Assembly (NCBI GenBank): GCA_936450465.1
Contig: OW388304.1
Span: 37,415,593-37,479,592 of the forward strand
DNA: 64,000 nt
DNA from: Gibbula magus
Taxonomy: Eukaryota; Mollusca; Gastropoda; Trochida; Trochidae
Direction of reading: 5' to 3'
Below the pieces are notes generated by a model. The model worked only from the letters and a program-made list of their open reading frames with translations. It was not told where the DNA came from and searched no databases. A program made the position numbers and the translations under genes. Below, in pieces: positions 1-12,967 of the stretch. The stretch's first letter is position 1; every line of letters starts with the position of its first letter.

Positions 1-1129
1 ATAAAATATTTAGATAACGTTTTCTAGTCAAATGTTGAAATATAAAAGTGAATACAGTATTCATTTTATTTGTGTACTCGAAGTGACTATAAGAAATTAC
101 GTACTTGTGCTGACATCATGTATGAAATATGAATATGGTTCATTATGATTTTGTATTATGTCATTTAAGAGAACGTGAGGTAATTGGATTACAACATTAC
201 TCATTCTTAACATATGCGTCACATGCATTATTTTGTTGTATTTTACACTGATTGATTTATATGATTGATTATTCCCTTTGGCATTATTATAATTATTTTA
301 TTTGAATTTATTTGCTAACAGTTATCTTGAGGCAATACTTATTAATTAATTTCTCCAAATGAGGAAAGGTATAGATGCAAATGTCAGCAAACAATGTTTC
401 TTATGATTAGAATAACAGAACAGTATAAGTTGACTCAGACTGCCAAATTATCTTAATGCTGTCACAACTTACGAGTAGAAAATCACAAAATGTTTCATAA
501 TGATGCCAGCATTGGATTGCTAAATGTAACACTAAAATGATTGAATACATTTTACAACTCAGTTTCCTAAATTAAAAAAGAAATAAGAAAATATATATAA
601 CGTATTCAATTGATTTTTAAGCTTAACATATAAGTGTCAAACGATGAAGTGTAGATGCCAAGCAGTATATTACTGATTGGGATACCGTTTAGAACATTTA
701 TCCAGAAACAGGCCAGTGAACATAACAAAAACTGGTTCAGTAAACTAATTTAAGGGGAATCAGCATGACTTTAGCATGGTACGGCTCGTTCATAGAAATC
801 TTTAAATACATAAGGGAACGGATTCGTTAGATCGTCTGCAAATGGGCTATAGTGGATCGACCAGTACAATACTTTAAAACACTCAAGGGATACACTTATA
901 TCTTAATTCCAGACAGTATCTCTTGTGAGCATAGCCTTTCAGTTAGGAAGCACTTAAATAATGATAACAGATTAGTGTCTAACAAGCTCAGTTTCTGCCT
1001 CATATCATCAGAAGCGCATGGTATTAGTCTGATTGCAATCAATATAGCATCACTAATTTCAACTTGGCGTTCTGGTATTAAGGATAACACTCACCTGTCA
1101 CTAACGTGAACCCCACCGCAAATTATCTA

Positions 1130-2760
1130 AAAATTAACGAGGTAGAAATGGAAAGGTCATGAGATGAACAAATAGATGGTAATCAAATTCCCTTCATATG
1201 TTTCTGTGTTATTGCTGAAATCCCAAACCATTTTCAAGATTCATAATTATCTTGAAAATTATGCTATGGTCGCTATAACCGCATCTTCTGCATCAAAAGA
1301 AAGGCATGTCTCCACAAACAAAGAATAATAAAGTTTCTGAAAAGAGACGTTTTTGAAAAATCTCATTAAATAAACCTGATATATGGCAATTAACTTTTTG
1401 TGCCGTACATTAATAATCTGTCAAAGAATGACAATTAATTAAATTTGTCATGTTTTATCAAGTTGTAACTTAATGCAAGACATTCCCTCAACATGTAATG
1501 TGTATTTGGAATGACATATGAATGTCATTCCTTGATGAACATCATTAAATTGTTAATACATATGCTAGTCAAATACATTCAAAACTTGTGAGTACATCTG
1601 TTGTGTAATCTTTTGAAAGTGTGGTGATCTATCTTTTACCTTGAGGCATAGTACTTGGTGGTACCTGTTTACTCATCATGGTGTTATGAAGGTTGCATCT
1701 TGACTAATATAGAACTAAGATATTGTTTTGTAGGCATATTGAAACAAAGAATAGCTTTTTGGGGTCACAAGAAAATATATCGTAGGTGATGATCTCATAT
1801 GAGATGATATGAGATGAACAAATATATGTTAAAAAATGATCCAGTCTTATTCCCTTGATATGTTTCTCAAATCATTTTTAAGATTCATAATGAAAATTAG
1901 GCTATGGTCACTATAATCGACTGTGTGTTCTGCATCGAAAGAAAGGCATGTCTCCACAAACAAGGTATAATAACGTTTCTGAAAAATCTCATTACATAGA
2001 CCTGAGCTAGGGCAGTCAATAAGTGGTGTCCTATCTTAATAACCCGTCAACGAATGACAGTTACTTAAAATAACATATTGTTTTTTAAGTATATTGAAAC
2101 AAAGAATAGCTTTTTGGGGTCACAAGAAATTAAATCGTAGGTGATGAGGTGATATAAGATGAACAAATATATGTTAAAAACATGATCCAGTCTAATTCCC
2201 TTGATATGTTTCTGAGTTGTTGCTGAAATCTCAAATCATTTTTAAGATTCATAATGAAAATTAGGCTATGGTCACTATAATCGACTGTGTGTTCTGCATC
2301 GAAAGAAAGGCATGTCTCCACAAACAAGGTATAATAACGTTTCTGAAAAATCTCATTAAATAAACCTGAGCTAGGGCAGTCAATTCGTGGTGTGCTATAT
2401 TAATAATCCGTCAAAAAACAGTTAATTAAGTTTTCATGTTTCAAGTTTTAACTTTATGCAATATATTCCGTCCACATGCAACTTGTCTTTGGACGAAATT
2501 TAAGTGTCACACCTTGATAAAAAAAATGAAATCATGAAATTGTGACTTCAAATGCTAATCTAAGACAATTCAAAACCGGTGGGAACATTTGTTTTTTATA
2601 TTTACTGTTGAAGATGTTGTGATCTAACTTTTGCCTTGAGGCATAGTACTCTATGATACCTGTTTACTTCATGAACATAAAGGTTGCATCTTGACTTACA
2701 TAAAATAACACATTGTTTTTGTAGGTATATTGAAAAAAAGAATAGCTTTTTGGGGTGCAC
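1130..2760 (+). repeat. Internal tandem repeat of copy A (636-bp and 360-bp units)
   Basis: The landmark 'attgaaacaaagaatagc' recurs at 1737, 2093 and (one base changed) 2729. The landmark 'ctatggtc' recurs at about 1265, 1902 and 2264. Spacings are about 636 and 360 bp, so one unit is shortened. The same arrangement occurs in copy B (about 54170-55800), so it predates the A/B duplication. Confidence 0.8.
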
Positions 2761-5700
2761 AAGACATTAAAGTAGATAACAACTTGTTAGGATAAAAAAA
2801 CACACTCCATAGAAATATACTGTCATTATTGTAATAAAAAAGTAGTCAATATTAGGCATTAATTCTTTACAGAACGTTGAGTATGAATGTAACAATGTGG
2901 TTAATCACTAGTTATCATTTCAATATGCAATTATGTACTCAACAACTTTCTTGATATCACCACATGACAAATTTATAGCAATCTTACATAGGTGACAGTA
3001 AATTCGCAATATTATACTCTGGATTCTGTTCGACCATTCATGAAAAGAGCATGAGTTTAACATCAGGTGGTGACATTTTGTGAAATTGATGAGAAGTGTC
3101 CGTCCTTTGACGTTGAAGTATAATCATGGTAAAATGGTTGACACCCCTAAACAGAAAATGGATTTTAGCAAATAAAATGCATGGACAATTAATATTGTTC
3201 GATATTATGGTATTTTCGAAATTAAATGGCACATGATGTTAATTATATAATATTTGCCATGTATGTATTGTGTGGAATGAGACTCAAAGGAAGATTTTTT
3301 TGTATATTTGGGTTCAGTAGATTATTTTGTGCATTTTTATCTTTTCATTATTTATTAGAACCAAAATAAGAACACTCAGACCTTGTAACACTATACTCAT
3401 TTTTCTTATATTCCTCTTTCTTTGATATTTTACAAGTGAAGAAATAGCAAATGTTCAAGGACACTATTCACAAAAAGACATTAATTAGTAACAATAATGT
3501 AAACTGACATGTAATGTTGTTTACATGACTTTATAACTTTATATACCTATTAGTATTAGGGGGTGTCAATCATCATTACCATTAGTATTGTTCCAGTTAG
3601 TGACAGCCAGGAAGAACATGGAGTGCTTGGTTGTTGTACGTTACATTGAGAGTGAAGAATAGTACAGCTGTGGTCAGTGTAATTACTGTCATCAACGTTA
3701 TCAGTCCTTCTATCAATGTCATAGTTTTATGTGAAATAAAATGAACAGCTCTGGAACTCTAAATTATAGGTTATGAATATGAATCCTTAATAATGATTAT
3801 TGACAAGTTGGTTGTATAGCATGTAAAATCCAAAGACCAACTGCCAACACCGCGTTCCTGAAGAGGGAATTCGCCACTTATGATTAGTAAATGAAGCATA
3901 TTCCTAAATGTTTACCAATGATGTGATGTATTAAGGGGTATTGAGCCACTACATCAGGCGGTGCCTTTCAGAGATATCTATTATGATTTCATGTTAAGGC
4001 TGTCAGTTTGGAACACATGACATCTTGTCACCCCTTAAAGCATTATGATTCTACTGTTATACACTCAACGCTTTTTTTGCAAATGAAGTTGACAAACTAA
4101 AGGATGAATATTGAAAATGATACATGTATCCTTCAAGAGCGTCTTTCATATTATGTGAGTAGTATAATGAAACAACTTCAAACATTCGTGGCTCGAATCA
4201 TCAGGTCATTTTGGAACAGATGCACACTTGAAACCTTAATAATTATAAGTTGTATTAATGTGTTTGATGTTTAATGACAGTTTGGTTTAACTGTGTGAGC
4301 TTTCAGGATAATACGAATATATTATAATGTGTCTATTGCATGACAGGCACTGATAAACATCAAACAGCTGAGCAGTCCAGACATGCTAATTTGCCTTATA
4401 TAGAGCAAACATTAATAACACACAATGTTGATGTCTATCGCATTATGTGTGAAAATTTGTATACAGTTTATGTGAAGATGTCCCATGTCGTGCACTTGTT
4501 ATAAAACATTATTTTTGTATTCAGTGATTAATTTATTGGATGAGAGGCTGCTTCATGTGGATGTTTCATAATTATTGGCTGAACTCGACTATATCCAAAC
4601 ACACGCCTTTAGGATGTGGTGAAGCATAAGCGATTTACTTCTACATTAACCATTAAATGTAATGCACTAAACCTGCCCATTTATCATGGCACATGGTTAG
4701 CTAGACCTAGAAGACACTATTGGAATCAATGAGTTGATTTCATACGAATAGAAATATAACTGAGGCAAGTGATAATGTTTGACGAGTCAGTTGACCTTTG
4801 GAGTAATCAAAGCTATTCATAGACAAAGTTAAGTTTCTGAAAGCGTTTTAATGTAAAACTTTAATTATTTATGTTTTGATATTGGTGATATATTTAATTC
4901 TTTCTTAGACATGGTTCTCTAGTCCTGTACCAGTTAATCCTTAACATGATACAAATAAACATTTCATGCTACCATGCAATCTTAGACTTAAGATTGTTAA
5001 TAAATACTGAGACCATGATCAGGTCTGCACTACACCCTTACCAGTTATATCACCTATTTAAAGTACAAACATAAAGTGAAAAATATCGAGTTTGAATTGT
5101 CAAATAGCAAATAGTACATCTATATAATGTTCAAGTGCCTGACGCTCATATTAAAGTTTACTTTAGTTTTCAAACAAATGTATCGGTTAAAAATAAAGTT
5201 TTCATATAAGAGTGTCTCCAGTGATCGACTTGAATAACCGAAACATAACTACTATCTACACCTTTAATACAGTGATATATGCATAAATCTTGCTAAATTA
5301 TTAATAAGTTTACAATCTGATTTTGATCTTGAAATAGAAGATTTGTGTTTTGGATCAAAATTTTCAAAGTTCAATTCGGACTATGACTGTCATAAGCTCA
5401 AATTAAACTATGGCAATCACGAGTATCAGAAAACAAAAAGCCTTACGACACTATTGGTTCTGCTACGGAAAGGAAACCCCACAAGACGGCTGACAATGTG
5501 AATTAACCAAATTTTCAAAAGCTGTTTTACATCAATCAATATCCTAGGATATATTTCAAGTCTTATTTATAATATGATATGAGACAAAATGTTATAAACG
5601 ATAATGAATTGGCATTTATAAAATAGAGTTACATCAAATGTGGCCCTCTATCATTTTCTCTTTGGTCTTGATCGTGAGCCTATATATTCACTATAATGTT

Positions 5701-6316
5701 GAACGTCTGATGAACACATCTGCATAGTTGTCGAGGTATTGCAACAACAATGAACGTGAGTGACGCTAGCACAGTTGTCTGCGACTTTAGGACATTTGAC
5801 AGCTGACCATAATGAAAGTCTTGTCTTTGGACGAAGATCGGAAATACGTATCCCTTTGTCTAGACAGGTTCTTATACTTCACATCTGTATTTGACAAGCT
5901 TGATATCGTAATGTCAACTTTCATCATTTCTAGCTTGTCTAGCGTTCTCATTCCTCTATCCCAGATTAGATACATCATAAAGTGATACTTCATTATCCTG
6001 TCGGAATAATTTTGGAAAGTTTTCAATATCTAAAAGTCACCTATTAGACATCACGTAAAATATTTGTCAGTATTGACTACAACAGAGAATATGAGCGGTT
6101 AAGATATATATAGTGTCCGACATTTACAATCTCTGGTTGTCATTCTTTATATTGGGGTCATTAAAATGAAATTTTAATTTCTATAAAGCTTCCTATTTCC
6201 ATATACGGAAATTTTAGGAGATTCATAATAAGTGGTCTTAAACATGCATTTTAAAGGTGTGACCTCTATTCTTTTGTCTATAAGAGACTTGTACTCTTGG
6301 ACTACAATAATCGCTG

Positions 6317-6425
6317 AGAACCCCACTCCTCACCCCCTCCCTGATCAATTGTTAGCCCTTACTCTCCAGTCCTCCCCATATGACCCTTTCTCCTCCTTCC
6401 CCACCTCCCTCCCATATTTCTCAAT
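6317..6425 (+). repeat. Polypyrimidine tract in copy A
   Basis: Strongly C/T-rich stretch of about 110 bp with runs such as 'caccccctccctg' and 'tcctccttccccacc'. It is conserved in copy B at about 60467-60572. It generates a long open frame in both copies that starts at GTG, so I do not call a gene. Confidence 0.6.
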
Positions 6426-7914
6426 ATACACCTCTAAGAGGCACTACACTGGGGTCACCTATGGTAGCTTCAGGGTAGTTTGACTGAGAAGTTTGTTTGG
6501 GCACTGGCAAGAAGAATGAGTAGTCTATGTTTTGTTTATCCTTGTTGCTACAGACATAATATTGGATGAGTTTATGATTACTTTCATATTTTATCAAACC
6601 ACTTTATTTTAACCACCCCCTACCTACAACCACACCCTTATGCAAATGCAACCTGGACAATTTTCCGTCAGATTATACCCAACGATGGCAATTGCAAACC
6701 AGTTATTCAGACAGACAGACATTTTATAATTTAGATGTATTTGGAAGGACAACTTATTACCCTTTTATTGTTTACCTTTATCTTTACAGACAGTTGGTTT
6801 ATTGAAAAGGTAACGTTACAGGGAAACAAAATTTAAACATCTCAGTCCCCATCCAAAAAAGTTGATATTCTCAAAAGTTTAGCGTCTTTTCATTACTAGT
6901 TCCTGGACAAAAGTCTATAGAAGGTTTCAGGAGGTTTCAGTGTGGAGACCCTGTCACGCCCGTGCAAAGAACACATGAACAAACTTTACTCTCCATGTAA
7001 CAAAGGTGTTATCCTGAACATTCCAGCTTCCTATATTTCGGAGACTATGTTGTTTCAGGTAAAATGCCTTCCACATCAATATTTGATGGGGCTCAGGACC
7101 AAATGTACAAACTTTAATGCCCAAGGTGCAAAAATACTTTTCCAATATGATTTAAGTTTTGAGGTGCAACGGTTTTTGAGGAGAAGATAAACATGTCAAA
7201 TGTGGACGGATTCTGAACGATGGTCAATACAATATGCTCATCCGGCCTTATCGACATCAAATGTTCCTCATAGTTCAATATGCAAATGGAAAATTGTTAA
7301 AGGTAAGGTTAAACAAAAATGGAACTACTTTTGTATCAATGAAATGCCCATATTTATATTCTATACAGCATGTTTAAAAAGTGGGAATTGTTACTTTTCT
7401 GAAAAGTTAGATCTTAATTGTGAATTAAACAAATTAAAATTCCACGTTTCAAAACGTTCCATTGCCAACGGAAAAGATCCATGACTTTATGACGTCATTG
7501 ATGACCGTAGCAACATAGACTCGTTAGCGACCAATCATCGTCGAGTACAAGCTCGGGTACTTTTCCCTATCCAAACAAACATGTTCATATTTGAGCTCAT
7601 CATCAACAAAATTCAATAAATGATATAATTGCTTGATTAAAAGAGAAACACACATCTGCCATGATCCTTCCTTACCACTCCCCAATATCCTGAAATGGAG
7701 CTGAGTTCGGTTATGCAAGGCAATGCAAATGTAATCAGCCCAGCCCGGTCTCGCCGTGGCAAGTCTAGTTGATGGAAATGCAGAGCACTCTCATGTTCTT
7801 AGAAATAAATACACATGTGATAAATAAACGATGACATGTCATACAAAACATAAACACAAACCGTGCCTATACATATCATTAAAATATGCTCCTGTGATTT
7901 GAGATGGTATTTGT

Positions 7915-7994
7915 TATCCTGCATTAGGAATAAACACAATGTATTTAGCTCGCCAAGGTTCGCAAAATACAGTGTTTATTCCTAATGCAGGATA
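7915..7994. repeat. Long perfect hairpin in copy A
   Basis: Two 23-bp arms (7915-7937 and 7972-7994) are perfectly complementary. An imperfect continuation toward the centre surrounds 'ctcgccaagg'. The copy-B version (62784-62863) keeps a 19-bp outer stem but has base changes in one arm near the middle. It could be a small foldback element or an RNA hairpin. Confidence 0.85.
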
Positions 7995-9097
7995 TTGACC
8001 ATCCCAAAATACACTCTCATGAAATCTCTATTTCTCGCGTGTATGGTGCTTAATAACAACCAGCAAAGAACTATTATTTATGGGTATATATTCTGTCTAT
8101 GTCGCCTACACAAAACAAGAAGATGTATTTCCATAACATTAGTCTTCATTCTTCATCACCAAGGCCCCTAGAATGCCAATCAAAGCTGTTTTGCATCTAT
8201 GTAACATGTTCCTTGAATAATAATAACCCACCACTTGGGACCAGAACAAATTAGCCAAACTAGTACTGTTTAATATGAGCAATAGCTGTTGCTCTATGGC
8301 CCAGTCTGTGTTATGTATTTAAAATTGTAGTTAATGGAATTCTTCAAGCTTTGGGGAGAACAGCATAGACCTTCTTCAATTTGCCTAGCAGTCAGTCAGA
8401 TTACTTGCAAACCAGTTGGACAGATAAATTAAGGCAGGGATCATTATCAAATAACTTTATGAAAAGAACAATCAATCTAGTGAATTAACATTTATTATGC
8501 AAATAATGACAAAATCATGTTTGTCTAGAAACCATTGTTTCAGTGCCAGTTATCATATTCCGTCGTCTGTGACATCATAAAGCCATGAAGACTGCAGGTT
8601 ATAGACATTTGAATAAATAGTATGAAATTAAAAAGAAAAAAGTTCAGAAAATAAAGGGAGCAACAAAGCTATACACACATTAACGTAACACTAAGAACGT
8701 TACAGTATCCTTGGAAAAGCATTCCATTAGATAAGACCTGCACAAAAGAATTGATATAATACCCGCTATCATACTATAATGCTATTCAAAACGTCGCCAA
8801 TGATTCCCTGACAAATAATGGATGTTTTAGACGATTATTCAATATGTACTAAAATTCTTTATGGTAACAACATATGATTATCATTTTGTGCTGCTTTAGA
8901 GAATCAATTATAGGAATATATAATGTTACTTGTGACGATATTAACTATAAACTGTAAGCCACACGTTCTGGAAATAACGTTCTCTTCTAAAACTATTTTA
9001 CTGGAGTTTAATGTGAAATAGGTATTCCTGCATCTGATACAAATCTTAATCAGACACATCTCAAATTGCATCAGGGTAAACGTTTGTTATATTCTCT

Positions 9098-9675
9098 GGT
9101 AGATAGGTCAATGTGGATCTAACATGCAAAAGAGCTACGATATCTGAATCTCTCATGACGACAGCGTAGGAGTTGATGTTCAATCTCACACGTTAGCACT
9201 CGTAACAAAGCCTTTCAATTAGGGGGGAAACGACCAGTATTAACAGATTAGAGTCTGACAAGTTCTATCTTCTGTCTCAGGTAATCAGCTTTGTTTCTAT
9301 TAGTCAGATTGGAAGTCGGATAGTAATACTTATCTGGGTGCACTCAGACTTGACCTCAAAGTGACGAATGTTACAATGTAAATATTGCATTGGTGTTGAA
9401 ACAATGTTTTGTAACTGTCAAAATAATAAACTGGTGGTTGTTTAGTAAGAGTGTCTTCACTTCGTTTTACTACATACACAACTTCGCCTTATCACTGGCT
9501 TATTTAAGCTTTGTTGTATATCGTCACCGTTTTGTGCCAAAGATGATTGATTTGCAAATACGTGCAGATAGCTTCTACGCTGGAACTACTATGATGAGGA
9601 AATGCAGCAGGATTAAATAAGCCAGTCATTGGCGCTAGTTATGATTTGGAGGGACGCTGGTACACACGTGTTTTT
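9098..9675. other. Non-genic stretch, weakly related to copy A
   Basis: 9160-9330 is a diverged relative of about 930-1115 and 14110-14300, sharing 'agcctttca' and 'ctgtctcaggt' landmarks. An open frame at 9390-9620 shows no family I recognise and no splice context. I do not call it. Confidence 0.4.
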
Positions 9676-9846
9676 ACGACGTAAGATGTAATAAACGCAG
9701 TAAGATGTAATAACTGCGGTACATTGTAATAAATATGCGGTAAGATGTAATCTGATTATTGCGGGAAATTGTAATAAGGGGGTGCGGTAAAATTTTACTA
9801 AAATATGCGATAAATTGTAACACAATATGCGGTAAAATGTAACAAC
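9676..9846 (+). repeat. Minisatellite of GCGGTAAAATGTAATAA type
   Basis: Eight degenerate units of about 17-25 bp, each built on 'gcggtaaratgtaa' with variable spacers. Units begin near 9680, 9697, 9715, 9735, 9760, 9782, 9805 and 9826. No other copy in the window. Confidence 0.8.
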
Positions 9847-11690
9847 CCTACCTAATTTGTTTAAAACTATAATTCTACTGTGACTGTCAATTGTAGGACT
9901 CTTCTTATACTTGTAATAATATTTCGTACTCTTTTAGCTCATTCCAGTCTGCAAATATCATAATACTCAGTTTATAAGAATGACAGATCTACAAGTAAAA
10001 TTTGCAGTGTCAAAAAAGTATATGCAAGACTTTACTCAAGAGTAATCCAATGAAACGTACTGAATACGAAATAAGTGCATATCAGTAGTAAAGTAATTAC
10101 TTTAATGTGAACAGTCAACAAATAACAACATGCTTCTTTTATCATGTTCACGATATGCCTAACATTGTGCAGAGAGTGCAAACTTGTTTGAGCGTATCCG
10201 AAACAACTATAGTTACTGCACTTATTCTATCTGTGTCAAAATTTCTAAAACCCCTCCAATTCTGTATAACTTCCATGAAGTTTGATGCCTTTATGTTGTG
10301 ATATAACTCATTTAGAACAGCACGGATAATAAAAACCCTCAGTATAGAGGGGATATTTATCATTTAGTTAGCACAGCATAAGTACCATAAACAATCAATT
10401 ACCATTCACAATCACAATGAGTTGATTGATAAACATCATTTCGAAATAGATGAATTAAATGAACAATTTAAATAGACTCTGTTCATGCATTGCCACTGTT
10501 GAAATGCGGTGCAAGTCAACTCTCTCTCCGTCCAGTTACCATCACTCCATTTAAACAGGCTCACTTGCTCAATGTTCATTGAAATTCAGTTTACTCAAAA
10601 TGACACTCCAATGTTGTTACCCTGATTGGACCATTTCAGATTGACGTCATGATCATGTCCATTATTATCTTTCTGTGATATTTGCTATCAGTTCACATAT
10701 TCCTTGATGCCAAATGCATGAAAAGCGTGATGCAGATTTGGTAATAACACATATTTATTGACATAAAATATATGTAAAATACGCTCAATCAAAAATGAAT
10801 AATTCACTGTTTCTACGAAAGTATTTGAATGTTACTGTTTGTTATTATATGCATATGTCATATCATATCTTGAGGTTATGGTAGATAGTTTGATGTTCAA
10901 ATGTATGTTCGAGCAGCTTAAGAAGCACTAAGGACATAAGAGTTGAGAATACGAGACATGAGAATAACGCAGTCTACATCATACTCCTCCTCCTTGCAAA
11001 GTGTTTGTCAATCTCTTCACCAGGAGTTGAGATGAGTTATTTTATACAGAAAACATTTAAGTAATTATCATATTTATTAATCAGTATTTTAGAAATAAGG
11101 TGGCCTATTCAGTATCAGCTTGTTCTAATGACGGTTCAAAGCTCTCTCATCTGTTCAAAAGCTCTTGTAATGCCTGGGGCTATTAAATCTCACTGCAAAA
11201 ACACCCTCTCAAATTCAATATGAGATCTGTTGCATTTTATTGCAGAGCAGATTTGAGAAGCAATTTGGTATTCATTAATTCCTTCTTATCATGTTGGAAT
11301 GTTATTGCATGTGTGCATGATGAAACTATTCAAGATACGATTGGGACAAATCAGAAAGGTTTTACGCTTAATATTATTTAATGTCTCCTATAAAGAGAGG
11401 TGAAATACAATTCCAAAGCGACACGAGAACATGCCACCTATCAGTTGAGTGAAGTGGGTCCCCGATCCTTTAAGACTGATGTATGTCTAATCGTTCATAT
11501 AATTTTTTTTTTAGATTCACATGGCTTATATTCTGCACCCTTCATTGATAGGGTTTAGTGCGCAACGAGGGATGTATTATTTTGCTGCGTCCGTAAGTAC
11601 GTATGAAATGGAATAACTTAAGTACTATTCAATGGAATGTTTTCACTTTTTGTATATAGATTCATCATAGGTAGATAATATTCCTACAGA
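9847..11690. other. Gene-free stretch
   Basis: AT-rich sequence with no recognisable gene. Two overlapping opposite-strand frames near 10107-10363 look like chance. Weak similarity to the paralogous blocks around 12000 cannot be excluded. Confidence 0.4.
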
Positions 11691-11694
11691 GTTT

Positions 11695-11722
11695 GTGACC
11701 TTGACCTTCATTTCAAGGTCAC
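11695..11722. promoter_or_regulatory. Palindrome of nuclear-receptor-type half-sites
   Basis: GTGACCTTGA at 11695-11704 is the exact inverse of TCAAGGTCAC at 11713-11722. Together they make three AAGGTCA-type half-sites, two of them touching head to tail. A similar looser pair is at 14496-14523. It may simply be the conserved core of an old interspersed repeat (about 11490-11850). Confidence 0.4.
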
Positions 11723-11959
11723 AACGAGACGTTGTCCTTTTACTGATGCCAGCGGGATATCACAAGAACCGTTGACTGGATTTAGACGTAGCTTCTCCTA
11801 GAAAACAGACAAAGGGCTGATTGGATTTTTGTAACATTTTTATTAAAGTCACAGCAGAACTTTGCATTAATTCAACGCGCATGTTAAGCTTGTCAACGGA
11901 TATCTCAAATTATATGAATAGTTCAAATTACACATGTTATAGTGCCCAAATAATACACA

Positions 11960-12967
11960 CATTTCACTGTTTTTATTGAAACAGCCAGCACAACTCTCCA
12001 TTTATAAAATCTAATTGCATTAGTAATTTTCAGGACTACAAATGATTGGCAACTGTACATGTTTGTATGAGCAATATCTTTCTCTTTCTGCCTGTGTCGT
12101 GTCATTCAAATGACAAGTAATTGATTGACCTAAGTGTTCAAGTGAGAATTGCAAAGGAGTTCATGATTACCCCGGGAAATATGTCTGCGTACTTATAAAC
12201 CAGTTGTCCAGATCAATTAAGGCAGACACGAGCAGAACATTAAACCTATGTGAAAGGAATTGATATCATATCAGAAATGGATTATAAGATTTCAAGATAT
12301 ATAGAAATGTTAGCACTTTTAAGTAAACACTTGTCTAAGAATAAGTAGTATTTGAAACAACATATTCTGTCATGAATACAAACAATCAATCATCGGGGAA
12401 GCTATCACAGCATGGATCTTTACATCATCACATAATGAGACCACATATTCAAATATAAATGTTGAATAATGTAACATTGCATTAAATTGGCACTGGTCTT
12501 CGTAGCACTGGCCAAATGAGGCCTTTAAAACTATCGTTCATAAAACACTATTCTGCTCTCTTGAAATATGCTTGGAGATTGGATAAGGCTCCACAACCAA
12601 CAAGCCACGCTAAACTCTTAAAGTTACGGAAAAAAATATGATCAAACATGTTTTAAAAGGATAGATCAATTCCAAATTTTCCAGATATAAGCTGTCTGAT
12701 TTTTCATTTATCAATAATAGATTAATGATAGTGATTTAAAACTATTTTATTGGAAAGATAGGAATTTCAATGGCACTTTATGGCATAATAGGTCCTTGAC
12801 TGTCCAGAGTGTGATATATTTATAAACGTATTGATAAACGCTCAACGTTACATAACATCGCCCACTCCAGTAACCATACTCTTACTTTTGAAGGATCACA
12901 ATAGCTTCAATTGTGTGGGGAATCAATGAGCCCATTTAAAAAAGATGATTGCTATATGATGGGACTA
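11960..12967 (+). repeat. Diverged paralogous block
   Basis: Shares ordered landmarks with 51960-53080 (for example 'ggcataatagg' and 'tccttgactgtcc' at about 12780 against about 52845) and with 15290-15560 (the 'cagccagcacaactctcc' region). It directly precedes block C, as the 51960-53080 block directly precedes copy B. No coding potential seen. Confidence 0.65.

Larger units (their letters stand above)
1..9097 (+). repeat. Segmental duplication, copy A (partial at window edge)
   Basis: Colinear with 53081-64000 in the same orientation. By eye most stretches differ at only a few percent of positions, with indels. It may begin before the window. Anchors include 11-120 with 53082-53190, 3600-3900 with 56630-56940, 5760-6060 with 59755-60060, and 7870-9097 with 62730-64000. 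A region of about 500 bp here (about 7290-7795) is replaced by about 1.2 kb of unrelated sequence in copy B (about 61480-62675). I see no gene in it: the short frames do not survive in both copies or lack ATG. Confidence 0.92.
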
